DNA from: Methanomassiliicoccales archaeon
Lineage (GTDB): Archaea > Thermoplasmatota > Thermoplasmata > Sysuiplasmatales > Sysuiplasmataceae
Direction: 5' to 3'
DNA: 5,140 bases
Assembly: GCA_027365715.1 (NCBI GenBank)
Contig: DAHXLZ010000073.1
Location: forward strand, 1-5,140
Every line of letters begins with the position of its first letter. Position 1 is the stretch's first letter. The position numbers and the translations under genes are program-made. Shown here piece after piece: positions 1-5,140 of this stretch. A model generated the notes under the pieces. That model was not told where the DNA came from, ran no database searches, and saw only the letters and a program-made list of their open reading frames with translations.

Positions 1-273
1 GCTGAAAAAATACGGGCACTGGTTTATCGAAAGAAGGCCAGAGACCTGTACGATATTAATTTTCTCTTAAAAAAAGGGATAATTACCACCATGGAACTTG
101 TAAATAGGAAACTCCAGATATACGAAACCGAATTCTCTCTGGAACTTCTGCGGAAGGCCGTGTTTACGATCAAAGCGTCCTGGATTTCAGAACTTGGTGT
201 ATTCGTTGAAAGTCTTCCAGATTTTGATAGCGTGAGTTATTTTGTTCTGGAAAACCTGAGGAAAATGCCGTAA
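1..273 (+). CDS. AbiEii/AbiGii toxin family nucleotidyltransferase, C-terminal part (start outside window)
   Basis: The frame is open from the first base to TAA at 271-273, giving 90 residues of a protein whose start lies to the left. Residues 2-25 read EKIRALVYRKKARDLYDINF followed by LLKKG. This is the C-terminal signature of AbiEii/AbiGii nucleotidyltransferases: an E-K-x-x-A stretch, then R-K-x-x-R-D-L-Y-D and a hydrophobic helix. In AbiE-type toxin-antitoxin and phage-abortive systems the toxin is a nucleotidyltransferase acting on tRNA or other nucleotides, and a small antitoxin is usually encoded just upstream. The catalytic G-S and D-x-D motifs lie in the missing N-terminal part, so activity cannot be judged here. 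An internal ATG at 91 would give a 60-residue protein but would cut through the conserved region, so I reject it as the start. The family call is good; whether the gene is intact is unknown. Confidence 0.75.
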   Translation, partial: AEKIRALVYRKKARDLYDINFLLKKGIITTMELVNRKLQIYETEFSLELLRKAVFTIKASWISELGVFVESLPDFDSVSYFVLENLRKMP

Positions 274-275
274 CT

Positions 276-287
276 TCTTTTTTTAAT
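276..287 (+). terminator. T-rich transcription terminator after the AbiEii-like gene
   Basis: Directly after the TAA stop lies CTTCTTTTTTTAAT, containing an uninterrupted T7 run at 278-284. Archaeal RNA polymerase stops at such T-runs on the non-template strand without needing a hairpin. The position, five bases beyond the stop codon, fits a terminator for the partial toxin gene. This is inference from sequence only. Confidence 0.45.
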
Positions 288-301
288 CCACTCAGATGCA
301 G

Positions 302-343
302 ACAACACTCTTTGTAAACTCAAGAAACAGAGTATTGTTTGTC
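302..343. repeat. Imperfect inverted repeat (hairpin) beside the transposase remnant
   Basis: The left arm ACAACACTCTTTG (302-314) pairs with the right arm at about 326-343, whose reverse complement reads GACAAACAATACTCTGTTT. The shared core is ACAA-x-ACTCT, with a loop of roughly ten bases and a small bulge in the right arm. It lies between the toxin gene and the transposase remnant. It may be a relic of a mobile-element end or a transcript hairpin. I found no matching copy at the other side of the remnant, so I do not call it a terminal inverted repeat. Confidence 0.4.
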
Positions 344-390
344 TCAATCGGGTTTCCAAGTCTTTTGTAAACCGGGTAAAGGTCAATTGA

Positions 391-809
391 ACTCCAACTC
401 AGCGGATTGAGAGGCCAGAGGAACATTATGACGAATGGCAGGACATGGCTGTCTTTGCCATTGCAAGGCTGTTCCACACCTCACCCATGAAGAACGTCTA
501 TCACCATTACATCACATCGCATCTATCGAACCTGTTTCCGGATGCATCGCTGTCACCGAAGCCGTTGAGCGACATGCTCTATGCGACAGGATTGAGCAGG
601 CAGATGACTGTTGATTTCATGAAGGAATTCGTCAGCGGGAGCCTGTTATATTCTCACTTGAAAACATGCATCCGGCTTTCTTCAGGATGGTATCCGGCAG
701 CATAAGGGATGCGATCATCATACCGGCCGCAGTCAGGGAGGCCGGCATATCCATCGCCGTCGTTGTCACCTACAAGGGTTTCTATTCTGCGAAGAACACG
801 AAGATGCTC
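391..809 (+). pseudogene. Degraded IS4/IS1634-like DDE transposase remnant (internal deletion, frame change)
   Basis: Two fragments of one transposase lie end to end in different frames. The first, in frame 1 from 391 to about 641, contains EEHYDEWQDMAVFAIARLF and, further on, LSPKPLSDMLYATGLSRQ and FMKEFVSGS, which resembles the N-terminal part of IS4/IS1634-type transposases. The second, in frame 3 from about 642 to 809, reads VIFSLENMHPAFFRMVSGSI then RDAIIIPAAVREAGISIAVV and VTYKGFYSAKNTKML, which resembles the central catalytic part. In intact relatives, as I recall them, about 40 residues with the first catalytic Asp separate the two blocks; here they are missing. The usual D-K-G-F-Y-S motif reads Y-K-G-F-Y-S, so a second catalytic Asp is also lost. 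The C-terminal half is absent, and frame 3 ends at TGA 837-839. No functional product is expected. The exact IS family is uncertain. Confidence 0.7.
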
Positions 810-900
810 AAGTGTGTATATCCTTCACACTGTCACTGAATGTAAAATCTTCCCCCTGCGAATAGAGGAGGGAGAATATCACGCAGGATCAAACTGGAAA

Positions 901-1362
901 TCAGCCTGGAACAACACTCGCACTGCTGATCACGACTTTCGTCTGTGGCCTGTCGTTCCTGTCCCTCTTCACATTGCTTATTGCCACAGCAACCTCCATT
1001 CCTTCCGTAACCCGACCGAAGACCGGATGTTTTGAATCGAGGAAATTATTGTCCGCAACATTTATGAAAAACTGGCTGCCGCCGGTGTTTGGGCCCGCAT
1101 TAGCCATGGAAAGCGTCCCCTTCGAATTTCTGTTCCTGCTGGTAAATTCGTCCTTTATGGCATATCCTGGTCCGCCAGTGCCTGTTCCCGTCGGGTCTCC
1201 ACCCTGAATCATGAAACCGGGAATTACCCTGTGAAAAATCACACCATTGTAGAATCCCTTTTCTACGAGCTTCTTAAAATTTCCAGCAGTAACCGGCATT
1301 TCCTTTTCAAAGAGTTCGATCACAATCTTTCCAGCAGTTGTTTCCAGCATCACCCTAGACAT
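901..1362 (-). CDS. Cyclophilin-type peptidyl-prolyl cis-trans isomerase
   Basis: The 153-residue protein is a single-domain cyclophilin that speeds cis-trans isomerisation of Xaa-Pro bonds during protein folding. It has no signal peptide and should be cytosolic. The active-site blocks are all present: FHRVIPGFMIQGGD (residues 43-56) with catalytic Arg45 and with Phe50, Met51 and Gln53; MANAGPNTGGSQFFI (86-100) with Gln97 and Phe99; and LDSKHPVFGRV (108-118) with His112. The position matching Trp121 of human cyclophilin A is Phe107, as in bacterial PpiB types, which suggests weak cyclosporin binding. Length fits the short prokaryotic class. The ATG at 1362 places the first beta-strand (RVMLETTAGKIVIELF) right after the start, as expected. 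A TATA-like box lies about 33 bp upstream. The gene is convergent with the transposase remnant. Family assignment is secure. Confidence 0.95.
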   Translation of the reverse strand: MSRVMLETTAGKIVIELFEKEMPVTAGNFKKLVEKGFYNGVIFHRVIPGFMIQGGDPTGTGTGGPGYAIKDEFTSRNRNSKGTLSMANAGPNTGGSQFFINVADNNFLDSKHPVFGRVTEGMEVAVAISNVKRDRNDRPQTKVVISSASVVPG

Positions 1363-1390
1363 TTTAACCGGTTTCGCATATTGAAACAGA

Positions 1391-1400
1391 TATCTAAATT
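1391..1400 (-). promoter_or_regulatory. TATA-like box for the cyclophilin gene
   Basis: On the minus strand the sequence reads AATTTAGATA, centred about 33 bp upstream of the cyclophilin ATG (1362). This spacing suits an archaeal box A with a leader of only a few bases. No clear Shine-Dalgarno motif stands before the ATG (CGGTTAAAATG). The box overlaps the last codons and stop of the upstream broken frame. Confidence 0.45.
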
Positions 1401-1716
1401 ATCCGATGTTATCGTCGAAATCAGACAGTGCTTCAACAAAATACGATTTAACGATTCCGGCTGACATACCCGTCACGGCAATTTCCGCCCACAAGCTCCA
1501 GGCCTGGAAGATGCTTTTGTGTTGTGCATCGAACGCCGGGAAATTCGTACCGTGCCTCCACACATTTCTTTCTGCCTTAGCCGGTTTTTCCGGACATTTG
1601 GCGCAGGAATCTTACCCCTTTGAGCTCCCATTACACGAAACCTGTAGGGTGTTGACACCAATCCTCAGAGCCGGGAGGTGTTCATCGCAGTAATTTTCAA
1701 TAAACCTTTGCTCCAT
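1399..1716 (-). pseudogene. Unrecognised small cysteine-containing reading frame interrupted by one in-frame TAA
   Basis: Reading from ATG at 1716, one frame runs 105 codons to TAA at 1399-1401, broken only by TAA at codon 35 (1612-1614). The first part reads MEQRFIENYCDEHLPALRIG and ends in SCNGSSKG. The second begins DSCAKCPEKPAKAERNVWRH and continues with NFPAFDAQHKSIFQAWSLW to the end. Codon choice looks coding on both sides of the stop. Cys10-x2-His13, Cys28 and, across the stop, Cys37-x2-Cys40 could make a small zinc site. The ATG overlaps the last 20 bases of the HAD gene, as in a tightly packed operon. I do not recognise the family. It may be a recent pseudogene, a sequencing error, or two short proteins with the second starting at a GTG. 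It is not a selenocysteine or pyrrolysine case, since the stop is TAA. Confidence 0.45.
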
Positions 1717-2305
1717 TCTCAGCAAGGAAATCGGCGAGCCCCCGGACAGTTCTGAAAAGATGCGAAATTAAGCCAAACCTCTGAGCCGCTCGAACATTTT
1801 CAGGGGCGTCGTCGATGAAGACACACTCACTTGCAGGTAAGCCGGCAACTTCAACCGCAATTTCGAACATTCGTCTCTCAGGCTTCGCTGTTCCGACTTC
1901 ATAAGAGAGAACAGCGTCATCAAACAGTGTATCAAAACCGTAAGAGCGCTTCAGCATATTCCATGTATATTCCGGCATATTGCTGAGGGCAACCACAGTC
2001 CAACCGTTAGAGTTCCTGATTCTGTCGAGCAGACTCAGCACCTCCTGATCAGGCATTATGCTTGAGTCCAGGAGCGATGTGAATTCGTCTGTGCGCACAC
2101 TGAGTTCGAGCCTTTTCGAAACGTTCGAGCAGAACTCTCTCACAGTGATGCTGCCAAGATCAAATGCAACAGCTTCTTCCCGCAGGATGCGTAATGCCTT
2201 TTCCCGATCTGTTCCAAATCTTCTCTGGAATACATCAGCCATGACAGAGTATGGATAAGAGACACAGACGCCACCTATGTCGATTAGAACGCCTTTCAAG
2301 AACAA
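1697..2305 (-). CDS. HAD-superfamily hydrolase (subfamily IA phosphatase-like)
   Basis: From TTG 2305 this gives 202 residues, the usual length for small HAD phosphatases. Motif I is VLIDIGGV with nucleophile Asp9; the second Asp of the classic D-x-D is Gly11, as in the YihX/epoxide-hydrolase-N-like branch (D-x-G-x-V). Motif II is VVALSNM with Ser108, motif III is GTAKPERRMFE with Lys141, and motif IV is VFIDDAPENV with Asp165-Asp166. A helical cap lies between motifs I and II. The frame stays open upstream to GTG 2446, which overlaps the ETF stop as GTGA. That longer form adds 47 proline-rich, unconserved residues before motif I, so I prefer a start at TTG 2305 or 2299. Other possible starts are GTG 2323 and ATG 2365. 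A sugar-phosphate or nucleotide-phosphate substrate is likely, but it cannot be named. Confidence 0.85.
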   Translation of the reverse strand: MFLKGVLIDIGGVCVSYPYSVMADVFQRRFGTDREKALRILREEAVAFDLGSITVREFCSNVSKRLELSVRTDEFTSLLDSSIMPDQEVLSLLDRIRNSNGWTVVALSNMPEYTWNMLKRSYGFDTLFDDAVLSYEVGTAKPERRMFEIAVEVAGLPASECVFIDDAPENVRAAQRFGLISHLFRTVRGLADFLAENGAKVY

Positions 2306-2332
2306 CCACCAGACCGGTGACACTTGAAACAG

Positions 2333-2340
2333 AATAAAAA
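2333..2340 (-). promoter_or_regulatory. Possible TATA-like box for the HAD gene
   Basis: The minus strand reads TTTTTATT, centred about 31 bp upstream of the preferred TTG start at 2305. It sits in the roughly 137-base stretch between the ETF stop and that start, in which I see no other gene. If it is real, the HAD gene has its own nearly leaderless transcript. If translation instead starts at GTG 2446, this box would lie inside the coding region and be meaningless. Confidence 0.25.
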
Positions 2341-2442
2341 TGTTGGTGGAAGTAATTTGATGCATTCCGGCAGGCAAACCCGCATCGGGCGTGTGGACTG
2401 GGGGAACAGACTGAATATGGCCGGATAAGTCTATAGCCGCAC

Positions 2443-4173
2443 TCACTTATTTTTGGCATGTGAGACGATGAATTCATCAAGCTTTTTCACGAAATCCATC
2501 ATATCGCAGACAACGCCATAATCAGCATATCTGAAAATCGGTGAATTCCTGTCGGTGTTTACTGCCAGGACACTTCCGGAATACCTTATACCGACAACAT
2601 GATTGTCCCGGCCGGAGATGCCGAGTGCCACGTAAAGAGAAGGGGATATCGAGATTCCAGTCAGACCGATCTGCTGCTGACTCGGAACCCAGCCCATGTC
2701 AACAACCGGCCTTGTAGCGCCTACCGAGGCTCCCATCTTTTCGGCAAGCGATAATATTGCCGGCACATTTTCTTTGCTCTTTATCCCTCTGCCGATGCCG
2801 ATCACCACCTCCGAGCTGCTCAGCTTCCTGTATTCCTTTGGCCTTTGCGTGAAGGACAGCCGCTTTACGCGGGATTCGCCGTGAGTCTGAATCGCGCCAA
2901 CCCTCATAGGTGAAGTTCCAGCGCGTTTTGGAAATATTCCCGGCCTGACGGTAGCCATTTCCGGTGATGTCCTGGACACTATTCTCGCCACTATACCCCC
3001 ACCAAATGCCGGTTTGTACTGTATCAGTTTGCCATGTTCGATTTTGAGGTCGATGCAGTCTGCAGTCAATCCCAGCCTCAGCCTCGCAGCTATCTTTGCA
3101 GCAACTTCCCTGCCGTTCACAGTGGAAGGAAACACAACACATTTTGGCTTGTTTGATATGATGAGTTCGGCGAGCGCATCTGAAAACAGTTCATAATCGA
3201 TGCATTCTGCATACAGATATTCGTGACAGAGCATGCCTTCAAGCAAGTCCGGCAGTATGTTGCCTGCGACTTTCACAGACATTTTTTCAGGAATGGATAG
3301 TTCGGCCAGTTTTGACGCAATTTCCATAGAAGTGTCAGGATCGTCCAGGGCAACCCCCCAGAGTTCTCCGGTCAACTCACCATTATCCGTAAGAGCAATA
3401 CTGGCTGTTTCCTTTACTCTGCTTCGCGAGGCAAGTTCGAGTATCAGCCTGAATGCGTTCTCATCAGGCTCGATAAACAGTGTCTTTCTGAAACTCTCCA
3501 CCTTTTCAGTCCCGGTCACGATTGTCGGCGAATCGGAGCCGTTCACTGCCGCAGCTGTATCGCGCAGCGACATTACAGTAATCCGCTGTTCAAAATCAGC
3601 GGAAGCGGGAGCCGGTACCCTGGCCCTGTTTATCTTTTCACTGACAGATACTACAGCAGGCAATGTAAGGACAAAACTGGCCGCACCATCTTCCAGTTCC
3701 TGTTCCACAACAACTCCACCTTTCCCGTCGAATTCCATTCTGGAGACTGATGATTTGAACGGTAAACCAAGAAATTCGGCAACTTCGGGAGGGACCTGTG
3801 AAGTTTCTCCGTCAAGTGAATACTTGCCCAGCATGATTAAATCCGGTCTGACTTTTCTCGCAACTTCCGCAAGCACCCCGGAAGTCACAAGCGTGTCTGC
3901 TCCCGCCAATTCGCGGTCTGTGAGGAGGATAGCATCATCTATGCCCATTCTCAGTGATTCAACCAGAATCTCCTTTGCTGAAGGAGGTCCCATCGTTACC
4001 GTTACAGTGGTGGCTCCGGACTTCTCGTGTATTCTAACCGCTTCTTCGATTGCCTTCCTGTCGAATGAATTCAGGAGCAACGGGACGCCTTCCCTCCTGA
4101 CTCTCATAGTGGATGTGTCGAACTCGATTCTGTTAACATCTGGAATCTGTTTGATAAAAACAAGGATCTTCAT
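2443..4173 (-). CDS. Fused electron transfer flavoprotein, beta-alpha (EtfB-EtfA) single chain
   Basis: This 576-residue protein joins both ETF subunits. Residues 1-190 form the EtfB part: MKILVFIKQIPDV at the start, a nucleotide-site segment GKYSLDGETSQVPPEVAEFLG (split here as GKYSLDGETSQV, 116-127, then PPEVAEFLG), and LPAVVSVSEKINRARVP (171-187). After a low-conservation linker to about 225 comes EtfA: the TVNGREVAAKIAARL block (351-365), GRGIKSKENV (461-470), and the FAD-binding signature with TRPVVDMGW (487-495), QIGLTG (501-506), LYVALGISG (513-521), NSPIFRYADYG (543-553). Arg488 is the expected FAD-ring contact. ETFs take electrons from acyl-CoA or other dehydrogenases in the cytosol and pass them to a quinone reductase or ferredoxin. 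The start ATG overlaps the Rieske stop as ATGA, so the two are translationally coupled. No EtfD/FixC-type partner is visible here. Identity is certain; the electron partner is not. Confidence 0.95.
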   Translation of the reverse strand: MKILVFIKQIPDVNRIEFDTSTMRVRREGVPLLLNSFDRKAIEEAVRIHEKSGATTVTVTMGPPSAKEILVESLRMGIDDAILLTDRELAGADTLVTSGVLAEVARKVRPDLIMLGKYSLDGETSQVPPEVAEFLGLPFKSSVSRMEFDGKGGVVVEQELEDGAASFVLTLPAVVSVSEKINRARVPAPASADFEQRITVMSLRDTAAAVNGSDSPTIVTGTEKVESFRKTLFIEPDENAFRLILELASRSRVKETASIALTDNGELTGELWGVALDDPDTSMEIASKLAELSIPEKMSVKVAGNILPDLLEGMLCHEYLYAECIDYELFSDALAELIISNKPKCVVFPSTVNGREVAAKIAARLRLGLTADCIDLKIEHGKLIQYKPAFGGGIVARIVSRTSPEMATVRPGIFPKRAGTSPMRVGAIQTHGESRVKRLSFTQRPKEYRKLSSSEVVIGIGRGIKSKENVPAILSLAEKMGASVGATRPVVDMGWVPSQQQIGLTGISISPSLYVALGISGRDNHVVGIRYSGSVLAVNTDRNSPIFRYADYGVVCDMMDFVKKLDEFIVSHAKNK

Positions 4174-4490
4174 TCAATGTCCACCATTACGTTTCCGTTA
4201 TCTGCCTTCACGCTGTAAGTCTTCAGAGGAGAAGTATCGCCGCCATCCTGGGGTGGCGCAACGACCTCTCCTGTCGATGGATTATACGACGCGTAATGGA
4301 AGCTGCAGACCACATTTCCACTTTCGAGCGTTCCGTTCGAGAGGTCGTCGTTCTCATGCGTACACCTCAGAGATGTGGCAAAGAGCCTGTCGCCATCCCT
4401 GATAATCAATATCTCTCTGCCAGCAACCTCTGACCTCAGGAGGCCGGAAACCGGGATTTCAGCCAGTTTTACAACAGTTTGCCAGGTCAT
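4170..4490 (-). CDS. Rieske-type [2Fe-2S] ferredoxin
   Basis: From ATG 4490 this is a 106-residue soluble protein of one Rieske domain. The cluster ligands are C-T-H (Cys43, His45) and C-S-F-H (Cys62, His65), separated by 16 residues, followed by YNPSTGEVVAPP. The extra disulphide cysteines of high-potential bc1-type Rieske proteins are absent, so it resembles the low-potential ferredoxins of dioxygenase or assimilatory-nitrite-reductase small-subunit type. No transmembrane segment or signal is seen. The frame stays open upstream to an ATG at 4628, but that extension is Arg-rich, runs antiparallel-free into the end of folE and across the promoter palindromes, and lacks Rieske similarity. ATG 4490 puts TWQTVVKLAEIPVSG at the N-terminus, as usual for this family, and sits 26 bp from a TATA-like box. 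The overlap with the ETF gene suggests it is an electron carrier for that protein. Confidence 0.9.
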   Translation of the reverse strand: MTWQTVVKLAEIPVSGLLRSEVAGREILIIRDGDRLFATSLRCTHENDDLSNGTLESGNVVCSFHYASYNPSTGEVVAPPQDGGDTSPLKTYSVKADNGNVMVDIE

Positions 4491-4509
4491 AAGCAGCCAA
4501 TATACCACC

Positions 4510-4535
4510 ACGTTTAAAACGTTTACAATTTGTAA
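4510..4535 (-). promoter_or_regulatory. Promoter with two abutting 13-bp palindromes upstream of the Rieske-ETF unit
   Basis: Two perfect palindromes with 6-bp arms and a single central base lie head to tail without a gap. On the plus strand they are ACGTTTAAAACGT (4510-4522) and TTACAATTTGTAA (4523-4535). On the minus strand the first contains TTTTAAA, centred at 4516, exactly 26 bp before the ATG at 4490. This is the ideal spacing for an archaeal TATA box feeding a leaderless transcript. The second palindrome covers the region just upstream, where TFB contacts or an operator would be. A dimeric regulator binding either site would be expected to block or adjust transcription of the Rieske-ETF genes. 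The promoter reading is well supported by spacing; the operator role is inference. Confidence 0.6.
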
Positions 4536-4572
4536 TGCAGCTACACTCAAAACAGAAGTTGAGTTTCTGCAG

Positions 4573-5140
4573 TCATGGTTGGACCAGAATCCGGAGCGCT
4601 TCTGCCTTCGTCTCCGGATTCTTCTCAAAGCTCCCGCGGATTGCGCTGGACACGGTCTCAGAGTTGTGAGAGCGCGCTCCTCTCATTTCCATGCACATGT
4701 GTCTTGCCCTGATATAAACCATGACTCCCTGAGCACCAAGTTTGTTGAACAGAAAATCTGCGATCTCGCTTGTAAGACGTTCCTGAACCTGAGGTCTTGA
4801 TGCAAAATATTTGACCGCCCTTGGAAGTTTTGAAAGACCCACTATCTTTTCACCCGGTATGTAAGCGATTGACACTTCCCCTATAATCGGCAGCAGGTGA
4901 TGTTCACACATGGAATAGAGAGGAATGCTCTTTATAGCCAGTATATCGTGGTAACCGGGATTCCTGAACGATGTCATTCTCGGCTCGTTTTCACCGTCCA
5001 TTCCGGAAAATAACTCAGAATACATGCCGTAGACGCGCCGGGGCGTATTTCTGAAAACTTCTGTCTCCTCTTTGACCCCCATCTCTCTGAGTATAGTCCT
5101 TACAGCCTCCTCGATGCGAGCCTGTGACCTGGTACTCCTC
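4573..5140 (-). CDS. folE: GTP cyclohydrolase I, class IA (start outside window)
   Basis: The minus-strand frame is open from the right edge to TGA at 4573-4575, giving 188 residues. FolE converts GTP to 7,8-dihydroneopterin triphosphate, the entry step to folate-like pterins and to the 7-deazaguanine (archaeosine/queuosine) precursors. Zinc and active-site motifs are present: MCEHHLLPIIGEV with Cys and two His, VGLSKLPR, the block QVQERLTSEIADFL, and RHMCMEMRGARS with the third zinc Cys, then RGSFEKNPETKAEAL. Before the ATG at 5082 the same frame reads ARIEEAVRTILREMGV, the normal FolE N-terminal helix, so 5082 is an internal methionine and the true start is beyond the window. Only a few residues at the N-terminus are missing. 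It ends 82 bases before the Rieske ATG and appears to belong to a separate transcription unit. Confidence 0.93.
   Translation of the reverse strand, partial: RSTRSQARIEEAVRTILREMGVKEETEVFRNTPRRVYGMYSELFSGMDGENEPRMTSFRNPGYHDILAIKSIPLYSMCEHHLLPIIGEVSIAYIPGEKIVGLSKLPRAVKYFASRPQVQERLTSEIADFLFNKLGAQGVMVYIRARHMCMEMRGARSHNSETVSSAIRGSFEKNPETKAEALRILVQP

Noticed and set aside
292..477. Minus-strand 61-codon frame opposite the start of the transposase remnant
   Set aside because: It crosses the inverted repeat and runs antisense to transposase-like sequence; no recognisable motif or start signal.
848..876. C-rich and G-rich tracts that could form a hairpin after the cyclophilin stop
   Set aside because: Only about four to six base pairs match and no T-run follows directly, so I do not call it a terminator.
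709..1035. Plus-strand open frame of 108 codons spanning the transposase remnant end and the cyclophilin 3' end
   Set aside because: It reads in a different frame from the transposase homology and then antisense to the cyclophilin; no coherent domain is seen.
1473..1661. Minus-strand 62-codon frame between the HAD and cyclophilin genes
   Set aside because: It lies in a different frame over the broken cysteine-containing frame, which has better coding character and operon position.
3233..4402. Long plus-strand open frame (389 codons) opposite the ETF gene
   Set aside because: It is antisense to the certain ETF coding region. Its Ser/Thr-rich composition is what results from reading a coding strand backwards, and no family motif is visible.
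4491..4628. N-terminal extension of the Rieske protein to ATG 4628
   Set aside because: The extra 46 residues are Arg-rich and unlike the family, overlap the end of folE and cross the promoter palindromes and TATA-like box.

Overview
The window looks like a piece of an archaeal genome, most likely a Thermoplasmatales-type lineage, although this is an inference from gene content and signals and not a proof. The main pointers are a fused EtfB-EtfA electron transfer flavoprotein, which I know chiefly from Thermoplasmatales and Sulfolobales, TATA-like boxes about 26-33 bp upstream of start codons with little or no leader, few clear Shine-Dalgarno sites, and ATGA/GTGA-type gene overlaps.

Layout. 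Positions 1-273 (+) hold the last 90 codons of an AbiEii/AbiGii-type nucleotidyltransferase toxin, followed by a T7 run. Positions about 300-840 are a decayed mobile-element scar: an imperfect inverted repeat, then a transposase remnant with an internal deletion, a frame change and a mutated catalytic-type residue. From 901 to the right edge every gene is on the minus strand. In transcription order these are folE (GTP cyclohydrolase I, start outside the window), a short Rieske-type [2Fe-2S] ferredoxin, a fused ETF beta-alpha protein, a HAD phosphatase-like protein, a roughly 105-codon cysteine-containing reading frame broken by one in-frame TAA, and a cyclophilin peptidyl-prolyl isomerase.

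How the genes fit together. The Rieske ferredoxin and the ETF overlap by ATGA and almost certainly form one redox unit. The promoter in front of them carries two abutting perfect 13-bp palindromes, one of them centred exactly on a TATA-like box 26 bp before the Rieske start codon, so this unit appears to have its own switch. The HAD gene follows closely, either translationally coupled through a GTGA overlap or starting about 140 bp later. The broken small frame overlaps the end of the HAD gene. The cyclophilin has its own TATA-like box.

The points most worth a second look are the Rieske-plus-fused-ETF pair with its DGETSQV nucleotide-site motif (does the ferredoxin serve this ETF?), the double palindrome, and the unrecognised cysteine-containing frame with a single in-frame stop.
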